Shown: piece after piece, positions 8,342-16,644 of the stretch
Numbering within the stretch: position 1 is the stretch's first letter
Layout: each line of letters begins with the position of its first letter
Source of the DNA: Litorimonas sp049647245
GTDB taxonomy: Bacteria > Pseudomonadota > Alphaproteobacteria > Caulobacterales > Maricaulaceae
Reading direction: 5' to 3'
Length of the DNA stretch: 36,411 nt
NCBI GenBank assembly: GCA_049647245.1
Contig: JBARXH010000202.1
Coordinates: 1 to 36,411, forward strand
Program-made: the position numbers and the translations under genes
Notes under the pieces: generated by a model
Seen by the model: the letters and a program-made list of their open reading frames with translations, nothing else
What the model was told of the DNA's origin: nothing
The model's database searches: none

Positions 8342-9482
8342 GCACGCTCGGGCTGCCGAGCCGATGAGCGCGCCGCTCTTCGCGTCCGGCCGGACGGTTC
8401 GGTTGGTCATCGCGCCACCCGGGTCGCCCGACGGCCTTTCGGATCATGCGCTGGATGGAGCGCTCCATGCCCGCAATGCGGTGCTGGCCGAGACCTTGGC
8501 TGATGCACGGCACCCGCTGACTCCGGACGAAAACGCGAACACATCCGGGGACGGTGTCGACGCCATACTCGACTGGCTGGACGAACAACCCGCGCCCGGC
8601 AAGTCTCTGTCGCTGTCCGATCCGCTGCTCTCCAGACTGGCCCCCGCCTATCTCCACGCCCTAACCCAGCGCGGCCTGGAGGCAGAGATCGAAATCGGCG
8701 TCGAACCCATTGTGGACAGCGAAGCGCGGGCTCAAAGCGGGTTCCGGACCGGCCCGCTCCAGGCCCGTCTTGCCGTGTTGCGTCACTATCTCGACGCCGA
8801 GGGCCTGACCCGTGGGGAGGCGAGAGTGTTTGCCGGGAGCGTGAGCGTCCAATCCGCGCCGACCGGTCTGCCGTTGGTCGACCGGTGGACGAAACGCTTG
8901 GAAAGCGCCCTGAAACGCCTGTGCGGTTCGCCGGACGACGAGAAGGCGCTTCGTGGCATGGACGCGTTGCGGGCCGACTATGCGGGCCATTCGGCTCTCA
9001 TGGGGGACGCCGTCCTCGCCGAAGCCCAGGCCCTGCAGCTCGCTTTCGAGGAGACGGCTGGAATCTTCGACGCGCGATTGACGTATCTTTCCGACTCCCT
9101 CGATTCCCGTGCCGCACGCAACCGCACGCTCACCCGCCAGAGGAACGACGCACGGGCGGAACTGGGCACTGCGACGGCGCGGATCGAAGCCCTGCGGCTC
9201 GACGTCGAAGCATGGGAGCAGCTGGCGTCTCTCAACGAGGCGGTGGCGCAGACTGCCAGGCCTGTCCGGGCAGTCACACGGACCGTCCCCGAAATCGTCA
9301 TCGAGCCCGATCCGAAAACGGTGGCGGAGCTATCCGAGGCACGCCGTCACGTGCGTCTCAGACAGCGCGAAGTCGAAGCGCTCCACGCGGCGATGGATCA
9401 GATGCGGGCCTCCACCTCCTGGCGCGTGACGGCATGGCTGCGACGCCTCTCTGGCCTGCTGTCGCGCGGAAAGGCGCCGTGA
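8334..9482 (+). CDS. Sulfotransferase-like protein without catalytic motifs, with coiled coil and STSWR motif
   Basis: This 382-residue protein has no obvious catalytic domain. By eye, residues 91-166 line up with the sulfotransferase domain of the 854-residue fusion: SDPLLSRLAPAYLHAL matches KEPRICRLAGLYHEIM, LRHYLDAEG matches LRYMLDAER, and SPDDEKALRGMDALRADY (199-216) matches a DPDH segment of that protein. The P-loop is missing (VIAPPGSPDG instead of LGMHRSGTS), as is the LRNP arginine (GVEP). A charged helical/coiled-coil region follows (about 225-360), then STSWR (360-364) and an amphipathic basic C-terminus. It therefore repeats the fusion's layout without the last enzyme domain. The GTG at 8334 overlaps the upstream gene by eight bases; ATG 8364 is an alternative. 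A scaffolding role is speculation. Confidence 0.75.
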   Translation: MDEHARAAEPMSAPLFASGRTVRLVIAPPGSPDGLSDHALDGALHARNAVLAETLADARHPLTPDENANTSGDGVDAILDWLDEQPAPGKSLSLSDPLLSRLAPAYLHALTQRGLEAEIEIGVEPIVDSEARAQSGFRTGPLQARLAVLRHYLDAEGLTRGEARVFAGSVSVQSAPTGLPLVDRWTKRLESALKRLCGSPDDEKALRGMDALRADYAGHSALMGDAVLAEAQALQLAFEETAGIFDARLTYLSDSLDSRAARNRTLTRQRNDARAELGTATARIEALRLDVEAWEQLASLNEAVAQTARPVRAVTRTVPEIVIEPDPKTVAELSEARRHVRLRQREVEALHAAMDQMRASTSWRVTAWLRRLSGLLSRGKAP

Positions 9483-10213
9483 TGTCCGTGCGGTCTCATC
9501 CCGTCATGGTGCTGGGCATGCACCGGTCCGGAACGTCCTGCCTGGCGGGCTGCCTGCAGGCGGCCGGGCTGAACCTGGGCGACGCCAACACGCAGGCGAG
9601 CTTCAACAAGCGCGGCAATCGGGAAAATTTCGATTTCGTCCATATCCACGATCGGGTGCTGGCGCGCGTCGGCGCGGCCTGGGACGACCCTCCGGAGAAC
9701 GATCCCGTATGGCCGACGCTGGAACGCCGCGTGCGCGATGCCGCCATCCGGAAGCTGCAGACCGAGACGGATGAAGGCCGCTGGGGCCTCAAGGACCCGC
9801 GTGCCTTGCTTGTCCTGAACGGCTGGCTCGACCTGTCCCCGACCTTTGTCGGCACGTTCCGCCATCCGGTCGCCGTGGTCCGCTCGCTGCGTCACCGCGC
9901 CGAGCAATGGGGCAGGCCGATGTCGGAAGATGCGGCCCTGTCCCTTTGGACGCGCTACAACCGCGCCTTGCTCGACGTTCATTCTCGCAAGTCCTTCCCC
10001 GTGATCCGCTACGACCAGCCGGAGGACGGATACCGGGACGACCTGGCCGCCATCGCCGGGTCGCTCGGCCTGGATGCGGGTGGCGGGCAGTCCTTCCGGA
10101 CACCGGAACTGCACAACCAGACGGCGTCTGACGCCGCGCTGCCGGACGGTGCGCAGACCCTGTTCGAGCGTCTCCTCGCTCTGCCGCGACCGCGCGACGG
10201 AGGCGTGTCATGA
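9482..10213 (+). CDS. Sulfotransferase family protein
   Basis: This 243-residue soluble PAPS-type sulfotransferase has the 5'-phosphosulfate loop LGMHRSGTS near the N-terminus, GLKDPR in the middle, and FRHPVAVVRSL, the 3'-phosphate-binding arginine/serine region. The start is ATG 9482, overlapping the previous stop as TGATG, which indicates translational coupling. An open frame extends upstream to 8885, but that part lies over the preceding coding region and shows no family resemblance. Compared with the sulfotransferase domain of the 854-residue fusion it is complete and unfused. It probably transfers sulfate from PAPS to a sugar of the local polysaccharide; no PAPS-synthesis genes are in the window. 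Confidence 0.86.
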   Translation: MSVRSHPVMVLGMHRSGTSCLAGCLQAAGLNLGDANTQASFNKRGNRENFDFVHIHDRVLARVGAAWDDPPENDPVWPTLERRVRDAAIRKLQTETDEGRWGLKDPRALLVLNGWLDLSPTFVGTFRHPVAVVRSLRHRAEQWGRPMSEDAALSLWTRYNRALLDVHSRKSFPVIRYDQPEDGYRDDLAAIAGSLGLDAGGGQSFRTPELHNQTASDAALPDGAQTLFERLLALPRPRDGGVS

Positions 10214-11124
10214 CCCAGCCGCGCATGAGCATCGTGCTGATCGCCTACGACATGGCGCGCGAGATCCCGCGCACGGTCCTGTCCTGCCTTCCGCCCTATC
10301 AGCGCCACGCGCAGCCCGGGGACATCGAGGTCATCGTCGTGGACAACGGATCCAGCCGCCCCGTTCCGAAGGACGTGCGCGATAGCTGGCCGGAGAGCGT
10401 CCGATACGTGGAGATGGAGGCCCCGGTGCCCTCGCCTGCCCGAGCGCTAAATCATGGCCTGTCGCTGGCGCGCGGGGCGCTGGTCTGCCCCATGATCGAT
10501 GGGGCACGCCTGCTGTCGCCCGGCATATTCTCCGCTGCCATCGAACTCGGTCGCATCAGCGCCTTTCCCGTCATCGCAACGCTCGGCTACCATCTCGGCG
10601 CCAAGCCGCAGCAGTTCAATCCGGACCATACGGCCGAATCCGAAGACGCGCTACTGGCGTCGGTGAACTGGCCCGACACGCCGGACCGGCTTCTGGAGAT
10701 CAGCTGTCTGGGCGGCTCGTCCGGCGCGGGCCTGCTGCATCTTCCGTCGGAGTCCAACGCCACCATCCTGCGCCGGGAGTTCCTCGACCGGGTCGGCGGT
10801 TTCGACGAGCGGTTCGAGGAACCGGGCGGCGGCCTGGTCAATCTGGACTTTTTCAAGCGCTGCGTGGAGCATCCGCTGGGCGAGCTGTTCCTCCTGACGG
10901 CGGAAGGCAGCTTCCACCAGGTCCATGGCGGGGCGAGTACGACGTTCGAGGAAGCAAGCCAAGCCCGCCAGACGGTCACCGACCGCTGGCGCGCGGACTA
11001 TGAGCGCATCCACGGCGTTCCATTCGAGCGGTCCCGGCGGCAGCCAAGGCTCTACGGCATCCTGCCCGACAGTCTGCTCGACGCCACGGTAAAGGCCCAC
11101 GCCATCCGGAGCGGCCAAGACTAG
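10210..11124 (+). CDS. GT2-like glycosyltransferase with reduced DXD motif
   Basis: The 304-residue product begins like a GT2 enzyme (MSIVLIAYDM, then VIVVDNGSS at 42-49 and ARALNHGLSLARG at 77-89). The position of the metal-binding DXD reads MIDGAR, leaving only Asp97. A second region, GGFDERFEEPGGGLVNLDFFKRC, matches the acceptor-side part of the fold. The gene overlaps the sulfotransferase stop by four bases (ATGA). Related GT-A proteins with one acidic residue can be active, so loss of activity is not established. It ends five bases from the convergent lptD gene. Confidence 0.78.
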   Translation: MTQPRMSIVLIAYDMAREIPRTVLSCLPPYQRHAQPGDIEVIVVDNGSSRPVPKDVRDSWPESVRYVEMEAPVPSPARALNHGLSLARGALVCPMIDGARLLSPGIFSAAIELGRISAFPVIATLGYHLGAKPQQFNPDHTAESEDALLASVNWPDTPDRLLEISCLGGSSGAGLLHLPSESNATILRREFLDRVGGFDERFEEPGGGLVNLDFFKRCVEHPLGELFLLTAEGSFHQVHGGASTTFEEASQARQTVTDRWRADYERIHGVPFERSRRQPRLYGILPDSLLDATVKAHAIRSGQD

Positions 11125-11128
11125 GTCG

Positions 11129-13525
11129 CTATCCCGCGCCGACGCCGCCCAGTGTCTTCAGCGCGATGCTGAACCCGACTTCCGTGTCGTTGAGCAGGAT
11201 GTTGGTGGTGTTGTTGCGGCGGAAGTAGAATTCCAGCAGGGTGCAGTCGTCCTCCAGACGCATCGCCGCCCGGTGGGTCCGCAGTTCCCCGCGCCCCAGA
11301 TCGTAGCTGACGTTGTAGCGGGCCGACAGGCTGTCGGTAGGATGGACCGAAAGGCCGCCCGTAATCACTTCCTGCACAGCATTCGGGTCAAGCAGGTCGG
11401 CTGTCGTATCGCTGAGACGGTAGTACCGGGTCACGCCGCGGACCTTTCCGAGATCGAACCGCATTTCCGCATCGATGCGCGACAGCTCGTCCGCCCCGGC
11501 GTCGTAGCGCACCAGTGTGCGGCCCCGGAGATAGTGGGCCAGATTGACTTCCACCGTCGCGACATAGTCCGACGAGCGGTCCTGCAATCCGGTCTGGCGA
11601 GCGAACTGATTATCGACCCCGTCGGAGAAGCTTTGCCCGGCGAAGACAGAGACGGACGCGTCGCGGCCGTTCATCTTCCAGCGCGCCGACACGTTGGCGC
11701 CGATGTCCAGCCGGCGGCCTTCTTCGAAGAAGTCATACCCGTCGGCCTTGTTGGCTTCGAACAGGATGCTGGCATCGAGATCGGGCGTGGCGCCGTCTTC
11801 CAGTGCGGACCGGCCCGAAATGGGATCGAGGAAGTTCTCCAGCTCCGCATCGCCGAAGCTCTCCGTCGCCTGGATTCGGGGTTCGATCACGACGTTCACG
11901 TTCCGGCCGTAGCGGACGAAGGGGTAGCGCAGGTCGATCCCGGCCTGACCGATCAAGCGGCTGAAGGAGAGCGGGGAGTCCTCCACCGTCTGGATATCGT
12001 AGGAGTCGAACCGGCTCCACACGAAGGGCTTCACCTCCACGCCGCCCGGCGCCACCCAGACCTTGGAATAATCCGCGCCGAGCGTCGCCCGGCCGTAATC
12101 GTCGCCGTCCTGGCGCGTCAGGTAGGAGATATTGCCGTCCAGCCGCAGCGTGCCGCCGACCACCGGGTCGCTGACATAATACTCACCGTCCACGATCGGG
12201 GCGATCACGGGCAACCGTCCGCCATCGTCGGAGATCACACGGATCAGATCCGTGGTCGCGTCGCGCGCGATCTGGGTCCGCAGGCTCTGGAAGCTCGCGG
12301 CCATGACGGACAGGCGGAAATTCTCGCCCTGACCGGTGACAAAGGCCTGGCTGGTATTGGTGCGGGGCTGTTCCTCGACCAGACCATTGGTCTGGAACCG
12401 GCCGAGCAGGCCGTACCGGTCGCGGTAGGTGTCGTCGGACTGCCACATGGCGGTGTAACCGTAGTGCCACGTATCGGAGGGCTTGAAATAGCCGTCGACG
12501 AAGAAGTGGCCGGACGTGACGGCCCCGCTTTCGGCCTGCGCGGGATCGACGAACAGGGCGGGGTCGTCCAGCGAGCGCCCTTGGTTGTCGAACAGGATTT
12601 CGCGCGTGATCGAACCCGCCATGCTGATTTCGCCGGTCGCGTACTTCCGGCGGCCCGTTGCGCCGAGCAGCGGGTTCACGCCCGAGAAGATGCGCGGCGT
12701 CACCGTCAGTTCGGTATAGTCGTCCACCGCCCAGTAATAGGGCTGGGCGTATGTGAAGCCGCGCGACTCCGACAGGCTGATTGTGGGGAAGAGCAGGCCG
12801 GAGGCACGGTCCTGCGTCGGGTCGGGGTGGGCGAAGAAGGGCAGGTACATGACCGGAAGGCCGAACACTTCCAGCACGGCGTCCTTGTAGCGGATGGTGT
12901 TCGTGTCCGTGTCCTGCTGCAGGCGGCGGGCCTTGAGCCGCCAGGTCGGACGGCTCTTGTCCTCGCAGATCTCGCAGGCCGTGTAGACCACATTGTAGAG
13001 CTCGACCTCTCCCGCCTCGTCCCGGGCAACGAACCGCGCCGCCGTGGTAGCGCCGCTGGCGAGACGGGCGGTGAAGTTGGTGGCCGCGCCCGCTTCCAGC
13101 TCGCCGGAGAGCTCGATCTTGTCGGCATATTGCAGGTCGCCATTGGCGCTGATCAGCACGACGTTCCCGGTCGCCAGCACGATACCGGTCTTGAGGTCGT
13201 AGTCGACCCGGTCGGCCCGGATCGTGCGGTCCTCATAACGGCCCTCGACCTCGCCGATCGCGGTGAGCACCTCTTCGCGCTCATCATTGATGACCTCGTT
13301 GGCCTCTAGATAGATCAGATCCGGGTCGCGGAACGGACTGTCGGGGGCGAGCTGGAGGTTGCGGTCTGTGTCGAAAGCGGACAGCGCTCCGGTCTGTCCG
13401 GGATCGCCGGGGCTTTGCGCCAGAGCCCCGGGGGCGAGCGCGAGCGGGGCCAGCAGCCCCGTGCCCGCCATCAGCAGGCCGCGCAGGGACGGCCTTCCAA
13501 GCCCATGTCGTGGCAGGCGTGTCAT
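11129..13525 (-). CDS. lptD: LPS-assembly outer-membrane protein LptD
   Basis: LptD is the beta-barrel component that, with LptE, inserts lipopolysaccharide into the outer leaflet. From ATG 13525 it is 798 residues with a signal peptide cleaved near ALA36|Q37. An N-terminal OstA/LptA-like jelly roll (about 60-180) follows, then a CxxC pair (Cys184, Cys187 in ACEICED). The conserved start of the barrel reads LFPTISLSESRGFTYAQPYYWA over about 20 residues, with many alternating beta-strand segments to the end. A further cysteine (about 761, in DDCTLLEFYF) could pair with the N-terminal ones, as in other LptD. An in-frame ATG at 13567 would add 14 residues; neither start has a strong ribosome site. 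It lies downstream of galK and not beside the surA/pdxA/ksgA set that often follows lptD. Confidence 0.93.
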   Translation of the reverse strand: MTRLPRHGLGRPSLRGLLMAGTGLLAPLALAPGALAQSPGDPGQTGALSAFDTDRNLQLAPDSPFRDPDLIYLEANEVINDEREEVLTAIGEVEGRYEDRTIRADRVDYDLKTGIVLATGNVVLISANGDLQYADKIELSGELEAGAATNFTARLASGATTAARFVARDEAGEVELYNVVYTACEICEDKSRPTWRLKARRLQQDTDTNTIRYKDAVLEVFGLPVMYLPFFAHPDPTQDRASGLLFPTISLSESRGFTYAQPYYWAVDDYTELTVTPRIFSGVNPLLGATGRRKYATGEISMAGSITREILFDNQGRSLDDPALFVDPAQAESGAVTSGHFFVDGYFKPSDTWHYGYTAMWQSDDTYRDRYGLLGRFQTNGLVEEQPRTNTSQAFVTGQGENFRLSVMAASFQSLRTQIARDATTDLIRVISDDGGRLPVIAPIVDGEYYVSDPVVGGTLRLDGNISYLTRQDGDDYGRATLGADYSKVWVAPGGVEVKPFVWSRFDSYDIQTVEDSPLSFSRLIGQAGIDLRYPFVRYGRNVNVVIEPRIQATESFGDAELENFLDPISGRSALEDGATPDLDASILFEANKADGYDFFEEGRRLDIGANVSARWKMNGRDASVSVFAGQSFSDGVDNQFARQTGLQDRSSDYVATVEVNLAHYLRGRTLVRYDAGADELSRIDAEMRFDLGKVRGVTRYYRLSDTTADLLDPNAVQEVITGGLSVHPTDSLSARYNVSYDLGRGELRTHRAAMRLEDDCTLLEFYFRRNNTTNILLNDTEVGFSIALKTLGGVGAG

Positions 13526-13677
13526 GCCGGTCGTGATCCCTCTCGCTCCCCCGGAGTGCGGACGCATGGCGCACCCGTTCCGTCTGTCTCTCTGGTCTGC
13601 GCTTATCGTCCCGGCGGCACGAGGTCCACGCCTTCAATCTGACATCTTGTCAATTCGTTCGACAGGCCACGCGGCCT

Positions 13678-14739
13678 CTACAGGACCGACCAGGCTTTCG
13701 GACAGGTGGCGAGCACGGCGCTGCGCCAGACGTCGACCCTGCCCGCCGGGACCAAGGCCACCACGCAGCCGCCGAAACCGCCTCCCGTCATGCGCGCTCC
13801 AAGCGCGCCTGCGGCCACCGCCGTCTCGACTAGCGCATCTATGCCCGGCGTGGTTATATCGAAATCGTCCCGCATTGAGGCATGGCTCTGCGTCATCAGA
13901 CGGCCCAGCCCGGACCAGTCTCCGCCGCGCAGGGCTTGGGCGGCCGCGACGGTCCGGTCGTGTTCGGTAATGCAGTGCCGCGCGCGGCGCCGGGCCACAT
14001 CATCGCCGATGCGCTCGAGATCCGTCAGCTCTGCCCGGCACAGGTCGGGGCGACCCAGCGCGGCCTTGGCGCGGTCGCACTCTTCCTTGCGGTCGCGGTA
14101 GCGCCCATCAGAGAGTTTGCGGTGCACGCCGGAGTGCAGCACCGCCACGACCGGGTCCGTCGGCAGTCCGATCAGGCTGCGGTCCAGCGTGTGTGTATCG
14201 AGAAACAGGGCCTGTCCCGGCGCGGCCAGCGCAATCGCCATCTGGTCCATGATCCCGCAGGGCACGCCGATGAAATCCGTTTCCACCCGGCGCGCCGCCA
14301 TCGCCAGCTCCGCGTCCGGCAGGGTGTCATCCGCCAGATTGCGGGCCGCCTTCAACACGCCGACGATGATCGCCGCAGAAGAGGACAGGCCCGACCCCAT
14401 GGGCAGATCCGATGTCAGGGCCAGGTCCGCTCCGCCCAGCCATCCCCGGGAGGCCGCAGCCTGGGCTGCGCCCAGCGCATAGTCCGACCAGTGTCCCGCC
14501 GCCGGGTCGCCCAGGGCGCGTTCCGCCACGGCGTCGAACCCGTCCGAAACGATGCGGACTTGCCCGTCTGTCCGGGGCGACAGGGCGATGCCGATCCCGA
14601 GCGGCAGGGCGGTGGGCAGCACCGCTCCGCCGTTATAGTCCGTATGTTCGCCGATCAGATTGACCCGCCCTGGCGATGTGTGCCGCTCTTCTGCTTGCGC
14701 CCCGAACCGCTGGGCGAACAGCGCCTCCGCCCCGGTCAT
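13678..14739 (-). CDS. galK: Galactokinase GalK
   Basis: Galactokinase phosphorylates alpha-D-galactose to galactose-1-phosphate with ATP, the first committed step of the Leloir pathway. The 353-residue protein carries the galactokinase signature GRVNLIGEHTDYNGG (24-38), the GHMP-kinase ATP loop PMGSGLSSSA (113-122), a catalytic Asp in GIMDQM (about 165), and a C-terminal MTGGGFGGC motif. Its ATG at 14739 overlaps the galT stop by four bases (ATGA); a longer in-frame reading to 15078 lies inside galT and is rejected. The galT-galK order gives a two-gene operon. Galactose units feeding UDP-galactose for the neighbouring polysaccharides is a plausible link, not shown. Confidence 0.95.
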   Translation of the reverse strand: MTGAEALFAQRFGAQAEERHTSPGRVNLIGEHTDYNGGAVLPTALPLGIGIALSPRTDGQVRIVSDGFDAVAERALGDPAAGHWSDYALGAAQAAASRGWLGGADLALTSDLPMGSGLSSSAAIIVGVLKAARNLADDTLPDAELAMAARRVETDFIGVPCGIMDQMAIALAAPGQALFLDTHTLDRSLIGLPTDPVVAVLHSGVHRKLSDGRYRDRKEECDRAKAALGRPDLCRAELTDLERIGDDVARRRARHCITEHDRTVAAAQALRGGDWSGLGRLMTQSHASMRDDFDITTPGIDALVETAVAAGALGARMTGGGFGGCVVALVPAGRVDVWRSAVLATCPKAWSVL

Positions 14740-15815
14740 TGCGACCTCAGGAGTTCGGCGGCGCGTTCGGGCATCACGTCGACCGTGAATGCGCCCGTGT
14801 GCTGCTCTACGGAGGCGAGGTATTTCACCCGTCCGGGCGCGCGGAGCAGCGGGTAGATCTGCGCGGTGAATTGCCAGGCAGGGGCGTCCGGCGGCGCGGC
14901 ATGAAGACCCAGCATGTAGGCTGTCGGCCCTTGGAAATAGGCATCGTAGCGGCGTGTCATCTCCCCCAGAAGGTGGGCGAAGCCGTCCGCCGCCTCCGCG
15001 CCGAAGGCCCACGGCCCGCGCACGGGGCTCTCGGGGACGATCCAGGCTTCCAGCGGAAAGCGCGCAAAAGGCGGACACACGGCCCGCAGACCGCCTGCGC
15101 GGCAGACCGTGTAGGCGTCCCAGTCGCGCATTTCGCGCGCGAGGTCATAGCCGGCTGCGAAACTCTCGGCGGCGCGGGCCTGCACGTCGGGGACGAAGGG
15201 AAAGGCGTAGATCTGGCCATGCGGGTGGTGGAGCGTCACGCCCACGGCCTCGCCCCGGCTTTCAAACGGAAGGACGAATTTCGATCCGGCCCGGTGGAGC
15301 GCCTCGTAGCGGTCGATCCAGGCCGCCAGGAGGAGGCGTCGGCGGTTCTGCCCGACCGAATGGAGGTTGCCTTCCGCTTCGGGCGTATAGACGACCACGT
15401 CGCAATGCCCGCGCGCCGTCGCCGACTCCACGCCCGGCACGGCGGGCGGAACGGGCGCGTTGCGGTGCAGACTGGTGAACTTGTTTTCGAACACGGCCAG
15501 CTCAAAGGTCTCGAACGGAATTTCGGTCGCCGGGGAGCCGGGGCGCGACGGAGCGAGCGGATCGTCCGCGCGGCTGGGCTTGAAAGTCCGGTTCTGGCGG
15601 TGCGGCGCGTAGAGGTTCCAGTCGCGACGCAATGGATGGAAGCGCAGCTCCCCGCCCTCGGCGACGGGCGTCGCCTCTTCCGGAAGAGGATTCCCGGAGT
15701 GCCGTTCGTGGCCATAGAGCCAGAGGTCGCGACCATCGGCCTTCCGGTGACGGCGACGATGGACGGGTGGGCCGCCGGGAAGGCCGGGAAGTGTTTGCGC
15801 GTCAAGGGTCGTCAT
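14736..15815 (-). CDS. galT: Galactose-1-phosphate uridylyltransferase GalT
   Basis: GalT exchanges UMP between UDP-glucose and galactose-1-phosphate. The 359-residue protein has the HIT-superfamily active site HHPHGQIY (about 196-203), where the second histidine of HPH is the uridylylated nucleophile. It also has the family segments FENKF (109-113) and an N-terminal RRDWNLYAPHRQNR stretch. ATG 15815 begins MTTLDAQTLPG. The open frame continues upstream to 15983 but would overlap a small plus-strand gene and adds no recognisable sequence. galT is first in the operon; its promoter should lie in the roughly 100 bases between 15815 and the divergent small gene at 15916. Confidence 0.94.
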   Translation of the reverse strand: MTTLDAQTLPGLPGGPPVHRRRHRKADGRDLWLYGHERHSGNPLPEEATPVAEGGELRFHPLRRDWNLYAPHRQNRTFKPSRADDPLAPSRPGSPATEIPFETFELAVFENKFTSLHRNAPVPPAVPGVESATARGHCDVVVYTPEAEGNLHSVGQNRRRLLLAAWIDRYEALHRAGSKFVLPFESRGEAVGVTLHHPHGQIYAFPFVPDVQARAAESFAAGYDLAREMRDWDAYTVCRAGGLRAVCPPFARFPLEAWIVPESPVRGPWAFGAEAADGFAHLLGEMTRRYDAYFQGPTAYMLGLHAAPPDAPAWQFTAQIYPLLRAPGRVKYLASVEQHTGAFTVDVMPERAAELLRSQ

Positions 15816-15915
15816 GGGCCGTCCGCGCTTAGGCGACCACAGCCCGTGCCGCAACGCGCGAGCAAATGTGACGGGAGTCAAATTCCGTCCGGCCGGTCGT
15901 CGCAGGACTGTGGCC

Positions 15916-16098
15916 ATGACAGATGCAAGCGCACGTCCTGAATCCCGTTCCCGTTCCCGCTGGCGCCTCGCCAAGCCGAGCAAGGAAAAGCTGTTCTGGG
16001 GCTGGATCGCCTACCAGACGGCCAAGGGCCTCACGACCACTACATTCATCTGGTTTCCGCTCTGGATGGCGTGGCGCACCGGCGTACTCGGCGCATAG
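15916..16098 (+). CDS. Small basic membrane protein of unknown function
   Basis: This 60-residue protein has a basic, Ser/Arg-rich N-terminus (residues 6-22, RPESRSRSRWRLAKPSK) and one hydrophobic aromatic segment (about 26-55) rich in Trp, Phe and Thr. It reads like a single-pass or monotopic peptide with a cytoplasmic positive N-terminus. AGGA at about 15904-15907 sits eight bases before the ATG. It is divergent from galT and lies about 240 bases upstream of the DUF4212/symporter pair. I do not recognise the family. The clear ribosome site and Trp/Phe-rich pattern argue for a real gene. Confidence 0.6.
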   Translation: MTDASARPESRSRSRWRLAKPSKEKLFWGWIAYQTAKGLTTTTFIWFPLWMAWRTGVLGA

Positions 16099-16241
16099 CC
16101 TGAGCAGGATTTCACAGTGCCCCGGGCTGCCGTCGGCATGGCCGGCATCAGCGAAATCAAGCTCCCGCCAAGCCCCTTTCAGCACCGATACAGCTCAGAG
16201 CCTGGCCTTAAGGCGCGTGCTGCCGTCCGGAGCCCTTGTTA

Positions 16242-16251
16242 GACCAAAGTC
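16242..16251. promoter_or_regulatory. Candidate CrbR operator upstream of DUF4212/symporter
   Basis: The sequence GACCAAAGTC lies 84 bases before the DUF4212 start and differs at one base from GACCAAGGTC in the crbR/porin divergent region. The shared 10-mer is an imperfect inverted repeat (GAC/GTC arms). Assignment to CrbR is inferred from position only; no promoter boxes are clear beside it. Confidence 0.45.
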
Positions 16252-16334
16252 TCTCTTCCGCCAGGGCCGGTCCGGGCGCAGGGGGCGGACTGGGCCCGGC
16301 CAACAGGGCGACGAGACCATTGGGGAGAGACACG

Positions 16335-16640
16335 ATGACGGACACAACGCAACGGCCGGAGACCGGCCCCACGCCTGACGGAGGACCCAGCGAGGCCGAC
16401 AAGCAGGCCTACTGGAAATCCGCAAAACGACTGACCCTCGGCCTGCTGCTGATCTGGTTCGCCGCTTCATACGGAGCGGGTATCCTGTTCCGCGAGGCGC
16501 TGGACAGTGTCTCGATCGGCGGCGCACCGCTCGGCTTCTGGTTCGCCCAGAACGGCGCCATCTACATCTTCCTGCTGCTGATCGTGGTCTACTGCATCCA
16601 GATGACCCGGCTGGAGCGGCGCCACGGACTGGGAGGCTAG
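16335..16640 (+). CDS. DUF4212 small subunit of sodium/solute symporter
   Basis: This 101-residue membrane protein matches the DUF4212 family, the small partner encoded next to VC_2705-type sodium/solute symporters. After a polar N-terminus it has AYWKSAKRLTLGLLLIWF and a second transmembrane helix GAIYIFLLLIVVYCIQMTRLERR, the usual family pattern. The ATG at 16335 has GGGGAGAG just upstream; the longer open frame to 16236 is discarded. It ends four bases before the symporter gene, so the two are almost certainly co-transcribed. A candidate CrbR-type operator lies 84 bases upstream of its start. It probably stabilises or modulates acetate or other monocarboxylate uptake. Confidence 0.88.
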   Translation: MTDTTQRPETGPTPDGGPSEADKQAYWKSAKRLTLGLLLIWFAASYGAGILFREALDSVSIGGAPLGFWFAQNGAIYIFLLLIVVYCIQMTRLERRHGLGG

Positions 16641-16644
16641 GATC

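Noticed and set aside
8885..9481. Upstream extension of the sulfotransferase reading frame
   Set aside because: The extension overlaps the preceding gene in another frame and is Arg/Gly-rich with no match; TGATG coupling supports the start at 9482.
11273..13309. Plus-strand 678-residue open frame over lptD
   Set aside because: It is fully antisense to lptD, His/Arg-rich and without recognisable domain, an effect of high GC content.
13625..13653. TTGACA (minus strand, 13653-13648) as lptD promoter
   Set aside because: No acceptable -10 box lies at a normal distance, so the match is probably chance.
13664..13677. AGGCC/GGCCT hairpin directly after galK
   Set aside because: The stem is only five base pairs and has no T run, too weak to call a terminator.
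15870..15890. TTGACT (minus strand) as galT promoter
   Set aside because: No -10 box is visible 16-19 bases downstream; GC-rich sequence makes the partial -35 uninformative.
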